Assembly: GCA_029260765.1 (NCBI GenBank)
Contig: JAJDCP010000124.1
Location: forward strand, 1-64,000
Origin: Planctomycetota bacterium
Lineage (GTDB): Bacteria; Planctomycetota; J058; JAJDCP01
Length of the DNA: 64,000 bases
Direction of reading: 5' to 3'
Shown: positions 41,482 through 50,264 of the stretch, piece after piece
Position numbering within the stretch: position 1 is the first letter of the stretch
Layout of the letters: every line of letters starts with the position of its first letter
Position numbers and translations under genes: made by a program
The notes under the pieces: generated by a model
The model's input: the letters and a program-made list of their open reading frames with translations, nothing else
Told to the model about the DNA's origin: nothing
Database searches by the model: none

Positions 41482-44034
41482 TCAGACAGGCTCGTCGCTA
41501 GGCGGCAGCTCGTGGACGAAGCCGTTGGCGCGGAATGCCAGCAGGCTGGAAGCAGAGCTGATCTCGAGCGCCTCTTCGAAGGCGGCACGCACGTCGGCCA
41601 TACGGTCCTGACGTGCCTCGAAATACATCATCATAGCGCGCTCGCTGCCCTCCTCTTCCCACACCGCCCGCCAGGGATACAGGCGCGTAGGCTGAAGGCC
41701 AGCGACATCGAAGGGGCCAGCTGCAGGCTCAGGCAAGGCGATCGGGGCTCCCAGACAAGCATCGGGGATGTCCCAGGCGTCGACCAGCTGCACGGCCTGC
41801 GCGCGCACCTCAGTGCACAACTTGTTGACTTGCTTACGCAGCGCCCGCGCCTTACCCGGCGCGAGCATCTCATGTTCGAGGTACCAGCCCGCGTGTGCCT
41901 CGATGCATGCCAACGCGTTGAGACTGCACAAGCGCTCGAGAGCCTCGCGCACCGGGCCCGGCTCGAGGGCCGCACAGGCCGCCTGGAAACTGACCAGCAG
42001 GCGGGTTTCGACGTGCGCTTCGGCCACGGAGAGGAGATGGTTCTGGCAGGCGATGAACGCAGCGAACGAGTCTTCGCCACGCTCGATGCGAGCCTTCAGA
42101 CGACGGGCCACAGAGGTCAGCAGCGAGCTCTCGCGCGCCTCGAAGAGGCTGCGCTGGAAGCCCGCGTCGCGCAGGTGCGCCTCGCTGCTCAGACGGATGC
42201 TGACGGGGTTGAAGTCGGCCAGATTCGAGGCCGCCTGGCTCGCCAGGTAGCGCAACAGGCCGAAGAACTTCAGCTCACCGAAGTGCTGTTTCAGCTCGCT
42301 CAGCAGACCCTTGGCGACCAACTGCATCAGCACCGTGTTGTCGCCCTCGAAGGTCGAAAAAACGTCGGTGTCCGCCTTCAGAGCGGCAAAACGGTTGACC
42401 GCCAGATAACCCTGCCCACCGCAGCACTCGCGGCAGATCTGCAGCGTGCGCGTGGTGTGCCAGGTGCTGCAGGCCTTGAGTCCCGCCGCCATCACCTCAA
42501 GCTCGCGGCGGCGCTCGGGATCTGCTTCGGCGAAGTGCTGCACCAATTCTTGCAAGGCAAAGTGCAACGCATAGCTCTTCGCCAATAACGGCATCAGCCT
42601 GCGCTGATGGCTATGGTAGTCGAGCAGCCGCAACTCGGGCGCCCCCTCGGGACCGAACTGCCGGCGTCGCTGGCCATAACGGATCGCGATGCACAAGCCG
42701 ACGCGGGCCGCGCTCGCCGCAGCACAGGCGACGCCCACCCTGCCGCCCACCAATGTCTCGAGCATCGAGAAGAAACGTCGCGACGGGCTGGGAATCGAGC
42801 TGCTGTAGGTTCCCTCGGGGCTGACAGCACCGAAGCGATCGAGCAGGCTCTCGCGGGGAATAGAAACGCGCTTGAAATGGAGCCGGCCGTTGTCGACTCC
42901 ATTGAGTCCCAACTTGAGACCACAATCCTCAATAGAGACGCCGACAGCGGGCTGCCCGTCTTCGTTGCGGATCGGAACCAGAAAAGCGTGCACACCGTGC
43001 TGCTGAGCGTCGATCTGCAACTGTGCAAAGACCACCGCCAGGCGTCCGTGCGCGGCTGCATTGCCGATGTAGTCTTTGCGGGCCGCGTTGTTTGGAGTCG
43101 AGAGCTCGAAGGTCTGGCTGGCCGCATCGTAGCGAGCCACGGTCTCGACCGAGCGCACATTGGAGCCGTGGCCGGTCTCGCTCATCGCGAAGCAGCCAGG
43201 TAGCTCGAGGCTGGCGACCCGGGGAAGCAAGTCTCGCTGCTGGCGGGCGTTGCCCAGCTGCAAGATGCTGTTCCCGAACAGACCGAACTGGACGCCGAAC
43301 TTGACCACGAGGCTGAGATCGTGCAGCGCCAGGGTCTCGAATACGGCGACGAACCCCTCGGGATCGTTGCGGCCGCCACAGCTCTCGGGGTACAGCAGGC
43401 CACCATAGCCACGGCGCGCGAGCTCGCGGCACCAAAGCAGCACCCGCTCTCGGTAGCTGGCGCTGTCGAGGTCGTAGCGGTGGGCGAAGACAGGGTCGCG
43501 CAGCAAGGTCTTGATCTGCTTCCGCAGCGGGGCCCGGGACCCCTCAAGCAGGCGCGTCAAGGCGCCCAGGTCCAAGGCAGGGGCCGGCTCCAGCGTGGGA
43601 CTGGGAGCTTGCTCAGCCAGCAGGGCACGGCAGGCTTCGACACCGACCAGGCCCAGTGCCGCCTCGACCTCGTGTAGAGCCCGCTGGGCCTTCGGAGAGA
43701 GCCCTCCCTCGGTCGCACCGCTGATGCGCGCCATGCCCATGCCCAGACCTGCCAACGACTTCCGCTCGGAGGCGCCGGTCTGCGCCGCCAACTTGCGGAT
43801 ATGCTCGAGCCAGGCCTGCAGCTCCTGAGGCGCGGGCGGCTGGCCCGGATCGAGCAGACGGGGCAGCGCGCGCGCCGCCGCTGGCCCAAGGCCCGCGGTC
43901 TGTTCCAGGCTCTGGCGGGCGGTGATGATCTCGCTGGGGGTCAACACGCCGTCTGCCCAGGCAACGTAGGCCAGGGGCAGCAGAGCGCTGACCTCGGGAT
44001 CGTCCAGCTCGTGTTCTTGCAGGGGGGCTTCCAA
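41482..44034 (-). CDS. TerB-like domain fused to acyl-CoA oxidase/dehydrogenase (850 aa)
   Basis: Residues about 15-75 ('LLPLAYVAWADGVLTPSEI') resemble a TerB-like helical domain. From about 165 an acyl-CoA oxidase-type protein follows, with 'GCFAMSETGHGSNVRSVET' (FAD/substrate loop), 'CCGGQGYLAVNRF' and 'TFEGDNTVLMQLVAKGLL', which are characteristic of the oxidase subfamily. A long C-terminal helical region ends at 850. It would oxidise acyl-CoA esters at the 2,3 position. TTG 44034 is the start, with AGGAG upstream. Stands alone on its strand. Confidence 0.8.
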   Translation of the reverse strand: MEAPLQEHELDDPEVSALLPLAYVAWADGVLTPSEIITARQSLEQTAGLGPAAARALPRLLDPGQPPAPQELQAWLEHIRKLAAQTGASERKSLAGLGMGMARISGATEGGLSPKAQRALHEVEAALGLVGVEACRALLAEQAPSPTLEPAPALDLGALTRLLEGSRAPLRKQIKTLLRDPVFAHRYDLDSASYRERVLLWCRELARRGYGGLLYPESCGGRNDPEGFVAVFETLALHDLSLVVKFGVQFGLFGNSILQLGNARQQRDLLPRVASLELPGCFAMSETGHGSNVRSVETVARYDAASQTFELSTPNNAARKDYIGNAAAHGRLAVVFAQLQIDAQQHGVHAFLVPIRNEDGQPAVGVSIEDCGLKLGLNGVDNGRLHFKRVSIPRESLLDRFGAVSPEGTYSSSIPSPSRRFFSMLETLVGGRVGVACAAASAARVGLCIAIRYGQRRRQFGPEGAPELRLLDYHSHQRRLMPLLAKSYALHFALQELVQHFAEADPERRRELEVMAAGLKACSTWHTTRTLQICRECCGGQGYLAVNRFAALKADTDVFSTFEGDNTVLMQLVAKGLLSELKQHFGELKFFGLLRYLASQAASNLADFNPVSIRLSSEAHLRDAGFQRSLFEARESSLLTSVARRLKARIERGEDSFAAFIACQNHLLSVAEAHVETRLLVSFQAACAALEPGPVREALERLCSLNALACIEAHAGWYLEHEMLAPGKARALRKQVNKLCTEVRAQAVQLVDAWDIPDACLGAPIALPEPAAGPFDVAGLQPTRLYPWRAVWEEEGSERAMMMYFEARQDRMADVRAAFEEALEISSASSLLAFRANGFVHELPPSDEPV

Positions 44035-44165
44035 GGTTCTCGCTCCTGGCAGCGGGCGGCCGTATCACTCGTGGGCGACACCCTCGCTGAGATTTGTTCT
44101 CCATCTTGTACAATAAAACAGGGCCTTGCCACGTCTCACTCATGGACGGCTGTCAGGAGGAAACG

Positions 44166-44540
44166 ATGCGAACCCTTGCGATCCTGCTATTGAGCGCAGC
44201 GGTGGTGGCCTGCAGCGGCTGCCTGCACCTGCGTCGCGGCAGCAGCTACTCGGTCAGCTACGCACGCCATCACTCCTATGACTGCGCCTGCAGCAGCTGT
44301 GCCCCTGCCCCGCGTGTCCAGGTGTACCGGAGCCACTCCTACGGCTGCGGCTGCAGCTCGTGTGCGCCCCGCGTCCGGGTCTACGCTGCCCATCCCTATG
44401 GCTGCGGCTGCAGCTCGTGTGCGCCCCGCGTCCAGATCTACCGGTCTCACGCCTGGGGTTGTGGCTGCAACACCTGCCGCCCGGCCCATGTGCACCTCCA
44501 CGGACGGCGCGGAGGTCTGCGGGTCAACATCCACAGATAG
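44166..44540 (+). CDS. Cys-rich repeat lipoprotein (124 aa)
   Basis: ATG 44166 follows AGGAGGAAACG. The signal peptide ends in a lipobox-like AACSGC, so the mature protein probably carries lipid on a Cys near residue 16-19. After that come four units of about 19 residues with CxCxxC in each (YGCGCSSCAPRVRVY pattern) and a His/Arg-rich tail. The regular Cys and His suggest metal binding, but no family is recognised. Neighbour of a divergent fatty acid oxidation gene and a Rieske oxygenase gene. Confidence 0.8.
   Translation: MRTLAILLLSAAVVACSGCLHLRRGSSYSVSYARHHSYDCACSSCAPAPRVQVYRSHSYGCGCSSCAPRVRVYAAHPYGCGCSSCAPRVQIYRSHAWGCGCNTCRPAHVHLHGRRGGLRVNIHR
44277..44510 (+). repeat. Four tandem units of about 57 bases coding CxCxxC repeats
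   Basis: The units share near-identical DNA in the middle two copies (GGCTGCGGCTGCAGCTCG in both), which indicates recent tandem duplication inside the lipoprotein gene. Confidence 0.75.
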
Positions 44541-44620
44541 GTGCGTGGCGCCAACAAAACGCGGCGCATTCGCTCCAAGAGTGATAGACTCGGCGCCAAG
44601 CCTGGCTTGCCGAGAGAGCG

Positions 44621-45697
44621 ATGGAACCACGCCTGACTCCCCCCACTCCGCGTGGGCAGACTTCCGTTACCCGTCCCACCCGTCATTGGTATCTGCTCGG
44701 ACGAGCGCGCTGGTTGCGCCGTAAGCCGCAAGCACGCAGCCTGCTGGGCATCCCGCTGGTGTTGTTCCGTGATGCCGGGGGCCGGGCCCACGCCCTGCTT
44801 GATCGCTGCGCGCATCGGAATGTCCCCCTGGTCCAGGGGCGCGTCACGGCCGACGGTTGCCTCGAATGCCCCTACCACGGCTGGCGCTTTGACGGCGCCG
44901 GCAGCTGCCGCAAGGTACCGGGCCTGTGCGGGGACAACAGCGCGACGGGGCGCAGCGTGCCGAGCTTTCCCATCCGCGAGCAGCAGGGCTATCTGTGGGT
45001 GTATCCAGAGGCCGGCGCGACGCCCTCGCACGAGCCGTTCGAGTTTCCTCTGCGCGGCGAGCAGGGCTACAGCGTGGTGCGGCGGGAGCTCGAGGTCGAA
45101 GCCAGCTTGCATGCCTTTGCCGAGAATGCTCTCGACGTGCCGCATACGGCATTCCTGCACAAAGGGCTGTTCCGCGGCAGCGCCGAGCCCAACCTGATCG
45201 AGGTGGCCGTCACCCGGGCGGCCGACCGCGTAGAGGCTGAGTACATCGGCGAGCCGCGGCCGGAGGGCCTGGCGGGGCGTATGTTGTCGCCCTCGGGCGG
45301 AATGGTGACGCACTTCGACCGCTTCATCCTGCCCGGGATCATTCAGGTGGAATACCGCATCGGCAGCGAGAACCACATCCTGGTCACGGCTTTCTGCACG
45401 GCGGAAGAAGACTTCCGCACCCGCATCCACGCGGAGGTCTCCTTCCGGCTGCGGCTGCCGCACTGGTTGCTCAAGCCGTTCATCCTGCCCGTCGCGCTGC
45501 GCATCTTCAAGCAGGATGCGGTCATCCTCAAACAGCAGAGCGCCAACATCCGGCGTTTCGGGGGCGAGGCCTATACCTCGACCGAGCTCGACGTGCTCGG
45601 ACCGCACATCCTGCGCCTGCTGCGCGCCGCCGAGCGCGACCGACCGGTAGACGGCGACCGCGAGCCCTGGCAGAAGCGCTTGAAGATGCTGGTGTAG
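44621..45697 (+). CDS. Rieske non-haem iron oxygenase (358 aa)
   Basis: Rieske [2Fe-2S] ligands are visible as CAHRNVPL (CxH, about 62-64) and CPYHGW (CxxH, about 83-86). The catalytic domain has the iron-binding 'ENALDVPHTAFLH' (Asn-Asp-His-His arrangement, about 169-182). Ring-hydroxylating or demethylating oxygenases have this layout. The electron-transfer partner is not encoded nearby. The protein ends normally near the usual length. It converges with the next gene at 21 bases. Confidence 0.9.
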   Translation: MEPRLTPPTPRGQTSVTRPTRHWYLLGRARWLRRKPQARSLLGIPLVLFRDAGGRAHALLDRCAHRNVPLVQGRVTADGCLECPYHGWRFDGAGSCRKVPGLCGDNSATGRSVPSFPIREQQGYLWVYPEAGATPSHEPFEFPLRGEQGYSVVRRELEVEASLHAFAENALDVPHTAFLHKGLFRGSAEPNLIEVAVTRAADRVEAEYIGEPRPEGLAGRMLSPSGGMVTHFDRFILPGIIQVEYRIGSENHILVTAFCTAEEDFRTRIHAEVSFRLRLPHWLLKPFILPVALRIFKQDAVILKQQSANIRRFGGEAYTSTELDVLGPHILRLLRAAERDRPVDGDREPWQKRLKMLV

Positions 45698-45718
45698 CTG
45701 GGGCACGCGCGGCGCCAG

Positions 45719-47923
45719 CTACGGCTCCACCACGACCTGTGTGGCCGTGTCGGCTTTGATGCGGAACTTGCGCTTGAAGACCTCGCTGCCGTGGAAGGCA
45801 TGCAGCTCGTAGATCCCGGGCTGCAGCTCGAGGCTCTCACCCAACCAACCTTCGGCGACCTGGTTTTGCTGCTCGTCGAAGACCACGAAGCGGACCTTCG
45901 GCTTGATCTGCAGCTGCCCGGGTTTCTCGATCAGACCCGGGGTCGCCCGTGTGAGGAACAGCAGGGCAAAGCTGGTCGCCACACGTGGATCTCGCTCGTG
46001 AATGTCACCGCTCCAGCTGCCATCCGGTCTCTGCAAGCCCAGCAGTGCCCCCACGCCCTCGGGATACCATTCGTGCTCACCGATGAACTCTGTGCCCAGG
46101 AGCTGGCCCACGCGCTCGATGGAGTAGAGATAGTAATAACGGTTGTGGTAGCTGACGCCCGGGTTCTCTTCGACGGTGAAGTTCTCGGCCAGCCAAGCCA
46201 TGCCCTGCCGGATCGACGGATCATCCGCGAAATCTTCGAGCCCCAGCGCCCAGCGCGAGATCAACATGGCGCTCAAGCCGGCGCACGTCATACTCCCGTA
46301 CGTTTTTCCTTTGCTATAGTAACCCCAGCCCCCATCGTCGGCCTGGCGGCTGCGGAAGCTGGCCTCGGCTTTCTCCCAGATGCGGGATTCGACCAGCATG
46401 CCCCGGCGATGCGCTGAGCGCAGCGCCAACATCGCGAACTGGCTGGTCGAGTTGTCTCCTCCGGTGTGCTTCCAGGGGCGCTCGCGCGGAGGAAGATTAC
46501 CCAGCTCCTCGACGCCGGGGCCGTCTCCGTAGGGCGCCTCCCGCTTCAGCGGTTTCATCTCCACACCGTAGCCCCAGCTGCCATCGGAGCGTTGAGACTC
46601 TTGCATGCAGATGGCCGCGTTGCGCAGCAGCTCATAGAAACCCGGCTGCTCATACGCGTCCAGGGACATCGTGAACAGCGAGACATCATAGGTCTGGTTG
46701 CGCGGTTGCGCTTTGCGCAGATAGGCGTCGAGGGTGGCGGCAAAGTCTTCATAGACATGCTGCGCTCCGGCATGAAGCAGAGCGAGCGCCGCCAGGTGGT
46801 GCGGGCGTGCCGTTCCAAAGGGGAACCCCTCGGTGATGTCGTTGTCGCGGATCGACTCCCACAGGAACTTGCGGCCCTTGACGATCGCTTCGTTGACGGC
46901 GGCCGGGTCGATGCCGTACCCCTCCAACCCCAGAGGCTCGCGCCCGACCTGCATGAACTCGTTGACGTAGCTGCTCGGATCGACCAGGGTCGGCGCCTCG
47001 AACACGGCGTCTCCGCCCTCCGAGACCGCTGGACCCGGGTCGGGATCGACCGCCGGGTCTGGATCGAGAGCGGGCACCGGCTCGAAGGACGAGAGCAGGG
47101 CCTGTTCCAAACCACCACGAGCATGGGCAGTCTGCGCTTGTTCGAAGGCTGCCTGGGGCTCGCTCCTGGCAGGTAGAGCGCGCAGGCTGGTCTGCGCTCC
47201 GTCGCAGACCAACAGCTGTTGGCCTCCTGGCGGCGCCCAGCCCAGCTTCTCCGTCGGCTCCAGCGATCCGCCCCCGCGCCCGCTCAGGATGAACAGATCG
47301 ACGCTGGGGAAACGCTCCGGCCAGGACGCTGCTTGGGAACGGGGCACGTCCGCCAGGACCACGATGCGCTGCGCCTGCCCTTGCAGAGCAGCCAGGCAGC
47401 GCTGCAGAGCCAGCTCGGGATCTTCGACCTGCAGGCCTGTGACCCCACCGCGGCCCGGCAGCTCCATCGCGCGGGAGCGCGCGGCCACGCCGATACAGGC
47501 CACGCCTCCTGCGAGCAGCAGATAGTCGCTCCAGGGTGCCTCGACGCCCGTCAGGCGCAGGTTGGCCGCCACAAACGGCAGGCCCGACTGTTTGAGTGCC
47601 GCGGCCAGCTCCGACGCATCACCGCGCAGGTCCCGGTGCGCCAGGTTGATCGCATCCACCCCGGCCGCCGCGAGCAGGCTCAGGGCCCACTCCCGTCCAC
47701 CGTCGTCGCTGGGTCCGCCGGCCGCCAGGCCTCCACCGCTGAGCAGCAGCAAGGGGGCTTCGGAAAGCTCAAGGGCTTCGGCCAGGCTCAGCTTGCCATG
47801 GCGGGCGATCTGCCAGTCGTAGGGATCGCACAGCCCCACCAGCGGGCTCTGCTGCGCGGACGCCTGCGGAAGCAGACAGCTCAACAGCAGCCAACCGACA
47901 AGGGTCGCTGTTTTGTTCCCCAT
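45719..47923 (-). CDS. Secreted protein: degenerate 5'-nucleotidase-like domain plus terpenoid-cyclase-like repeats (734 aa)
   Basis: Signal peptide about 1-23. Residues about 30-240 follow a UshA/5'-nucleotidase-type fold ('GVDAINLAHRDLRGDASEL', 'LPFVAANLRLTG'), but the metal ligand motif (GNHD) reads AHRD, so activity is doubtful. From about 330 onward there are helical repeats with DGSWGYG, DGGWGYYSKG and DGSWSGD, the QxxDGxW pattern of prenyltransferase/squalene-hopene-cyclase repeat proteins. ATG 47923 overlaps the upstream gene's TGA, so both are translated from one message. Confidence 0.7.
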   Translation of the reverse strand: MGNKTATLVGWLLLSCLLPQASAQQSPLVGLCDPYDWQIARHGKLSLAEALELSEAPLLLLSGGGLAAGGPSDDGGREWALSLLAAAGVDAINLAHRDLRGDASELAAALKQSGLPFVAANLRLTGVEAPWSDYLLLAGGVACIGVAARSRAMELPGRGGVTGLQVEDPELALQRCLAALQGQAQRIVVLADVPRSQAASWPERFPSVDLFILSGRGGGSLEPTEKLGWAPPGGQQLLVCDGAQTSLRALPARSEPQAAFEQAQTAHARGGLEQALLSSFEPVPALDPDPAVDPDPGPAVSEGGDAVFEAPTLVDPSSYVNEFMQVGREPLGLEGYGIDPAAVNEAIVKGRKFLWESIRDNDITEGFPFGTARPHHLAALALLHAGAQHVYEDFAATLDAYLRKAQPRNQTYDVSLFTMSLDAYEQPGFYELLRNAAICMQESQRSDGSWGYGVEMKPLKREAPYGDGPGVEELGNLPPRERPWKHTGGDNSTSQFAMLALRSAHRRGMLVESRIWEKAEASFRSRQADDGGWGYYSKGKTYGSMTCAGLSAMLISRWALGLEDFADDPSIRQGMAWLAENFTVEENPGVSYHNRYYYLYSIERVGQLLGTEFIGEHEWYPEGVGALLGLQRPDGSWSGDIHERDPRVATSFALLFLTRATPGLIEKPGQLQIKPKVRFVVFDEQQNQVAEGWLGESLELQPGIYELHAFHGSEVFKRKFRIKADTATQVVVEP

Positions 47924-50217
47924 CACTCGAACTCCTGATACTGTTGAGCCACGCCGATCAGGCTCCAGACGATACTGAACATGCCGGCCCAACGTCCGGC
48001 GGCCTGGCCCCCATCGAGGTTGGCGTAGGTGCTGGTGGGTGTGGTTGCGCTGAAACCGAGCGTACACAGGATCCAGTCCTGCACCGGATCACTTCCCTCA
48101 CTCACCGTCCCGGGAGCCAGGTTGGCCATCACGAAGCCCTTGAAGCAGGTGATGGTCTGCAGCTGCCACTGGTGGATATCGATGTACTCCGTCATGCTCT
48201 GGCCCTCGCCACCCGAGCCGCGGCCGATGGTCGACCCAGTACGCAGATCGACGCTCCACCAATCGCCTGCGCCTTCGGCCTGGGGAAAGACCTGCGCGCG
48301 GCCCGTCTCATTGCGCGCGATGCCCCAGGCGCTCAAGGCTGGCAGCCCGGCGAGGCCTTCGGGGGCTGCCAGCGTGGCGCTATGTCCGGCCGCCCGGGCG
48401 GCCTCGAAGCGTGCGTGGGCGCCACGCACTGTCCCCATCCAGGGTGCGGTGTCGCGCACCAGCAGCGACTCGAGCACCGTCGAGCCGATTCCCAAGAACA
48501 GGTTGGCCCGGAAAGCGGCCTCTGTCGCCTCGGCAGTGCGTGGGTAGCAGAGCGTGCCATCGTAGACCACGTCGAGCACATCACGGCGGCCGATGGTGCG
48601 TTCTTCGGCATGAGGCACCGCCCACTTGCACTTCTGCAGAATCAGCGGCCCGCTCAGCAAGCCCAACTCGGGCTGCCCCGAGAGATAGTCGGCCAACAGG
48701 CCTCGGCGTAGACGTTGCCAGTCGTGCAGAAGCTCCGGCATCATCTTGACCACGGCTGCATTGTTGACGTAACGCATCGGGTCTTTGTGGGCGTTGGCCA
48801 GGCGGTCGTAGAGTCCGGCGATGCCCTCGACGGCCTCGAGCTTGAGCCAGGCGGCCACCTCTTCCCTGATCGGGCCGGGCGCGACCAGGATGTCCGTGAC
48901 GAAGACCGGCGAGACATCCTGACGCAAGCGGCCATAGATCAGCCGTTCTCTGCGTACCAGCTCCTGGCCAGGCAGTTTCCACTCCAGTTCGAGCGTCAAA
49001 GCCTCGAGCTGGATGTCTTGTGGAGTCGCTCCCTGCTCATCGCCGGTCAACGCCCCGCCCAGATTCATGCCTCCCAGGCCGCCCCCCAGTTGAGCCGCGG
49101 CCGGGCCACTCTTGAACACGAAGCTGCGGCCGGCCTTATCGAACTCGAGGCGCGACTTGTACTGGCGGTTGCCGTGGCGCAGCACGACGCGGAAGGTCTC
49201 AAAGCCGGCGATGGTGTGATAGAACTCGTCCGGCGACCATTCTTGCGGCGCGCCGGTGACCCTGCCGCGCGTCGGGACCACCTCGAGACGCAAGGGATCG
49301 CTGATCAGCTCTTCAGGCTTGAAACTGCGCTCGAGCAACACCGTCGGCTGCTCAGGGGCATCCGCACCGGTGGCCGTCAGCACAACCCGTATGCGCAGCT
49401 CGGAGCGCTGGCCTGGAGGGGGGTACAGCACCGCCTTGGTCGCGGCCAGCCGTTCCGCGTCGGGGAGAGCCTCGTCAGGGCCCAGAGCGAGCGGGGCCTC
49501 GGGTGCGGCCTCGAGGCGCACGAGCACGCGGGTACCCAGGGCCGCGCGCAGGTGCTGCTGCCAGGCCTCGAAGTCATGCCGGGGCTCGGTGCTCGCCTGC
49601 AGCGCAGCCTCGAGAGCCGGCAGCTCAAGCGCGGCCGCATCGAAGGCCTCGTCGAGCACGCGCTGGCGGTTGGCGCGGGCGGCCAGCAGCTCAGCACGTT
49701 GGCTGGCGGCGTCGACCCCGAAGCGCGCCAGGACCTCGTCGACCTCGAAGGGCGTCTCGTCCGGGGTGTGCAGCTCTTCGGGCACTGTCCCCAAGGCTGC
49801 CATGATGGCGTCGATCTCCGCCTCGCTGCGCTCGACCGGCAGGTAGCGGAAGCGCTGGCCTGCCGCCCCGCACAAAGTCCCGAGCAGCAGCGCGCGGTCC
49901 CAGTCGTTGCCGGCACCTGCGGCCAGCGTGCCTTCGACGCCCCGTACCGCTCCCAGATAGGGCTCAAAGGCGATGTTCTGCTCCACCCAGGCGCGCAACA
50001 GCTCGGGATCTTTGCCGACCTCAGCCACCAGTCCATGAGGGCTCAAGGGGCTGCTCGTGCGGTTGAGCACTTCCTGGCGCAAGTAGCTGCGCACATCGCG
50101 CAGCCGCCGCTGCACGTCGCGCAGATCGATCGCGGGTTCTTCCTGGGCGACGCTGTACAAACTGCACAGGCCAAGACCGAGCAACACCATCAGCAAAGAG
50201 ATCGGGTTTCGGGCCAT
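47923..50217 (-). CDS. Secreted transglutaminase-like protein (764 aa)
   Basis: Signal peptide about 1-24. Residues about 60-125 ('AWVEQNIAFEPYLGAVRGVEGTLAAGAGNDWDRALLLGTLCGAAG') resemble the transglutaminase-like domain core, but the catalytic Cys position (usually GxCxDxA) reads NDWDRA. The rest is beta-rich, with a Gly-rich loop (about 370-390), and unrecognised. ATG 50217 has AAGGAG upstream. Its stop overlaps the start of the cyclase-repeat gene, implying coordinated expression and perhaps a shared outer-envelope complex. Confidence 0.65.
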   Translation of the reverse strand: MARNPISLLMVLLGLGLCSLYSVAQEEPAIDLRDVQRRLRDVRSYLRQEVLNRTSSPLSPHGLVAEVGKDPELLRAWVEQNIAFEPYLGAVRGVEGTLAAGAGNDWDRALLLGTLCGAAGQRFRYLPVERSEAEIDAIMAALGTVPEELHTPDETPFEVDEVLARFGVDAASQRAELLAARANRQRVLDEAFDAAALELPALEAALQASTEPRHDFEAWQQHLRAALGTRVLVRLEAAPEAPLALGPDEALPDAERLAATKAVLYPPPGQRSELRIRVVLTATGADAPEQPTVLLERSFKPEELISDPLRLEVVPTRGRVTGAPQEWSPDEFYHTIAGFETFRVVLRHGNRQYKSRLEFDKAGRSFVFKSGPAAAQLGGGLGGMNLGGALTGDEQGATPQDIQLEALTLELEWKLPGQELVRRERLIYGRLRQDVSPVFVTDILVAPGPIREEVAAWLKLEAVEGIAGLYDRLANAHKDPMRYVNNAAVVKMMPELLHDWQRLRRGLLADYLSGQPELGLLSGPLILQKCKWAVPHAEERTIGRRDVLDVVYDGTLCYPRTAEATEAAFRANLFLGIGSTVLESLLVRDTAPWMGTVRGAHARFEAARAAGHSATLAAPEGLAGLPALSAWGIARNETGRAQVFPQAEGAGDWWSVDLRTGSTIGRGSGGEGQSMTEYIDIHQWQLQTITCFKGFVMANLAPGTVSEGSDPVQDWILCTLGFSATTPTSTYANLDGGQAAGRWAGMFSIVWSLIGVAQQYQEFE

Positions 50218-50264
50218 GATTCGCTCCTTGGAGGCCGGCACGCCTGGGACGTGCGGAACGCTTG

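Noticed and set aside
44166..44540. Metallothionein
   Set aside because: Cys are in CxCxxC units, but the protein has a lipobox signal peptide and many aromatic and Arg residues, unlike metallothioneins.
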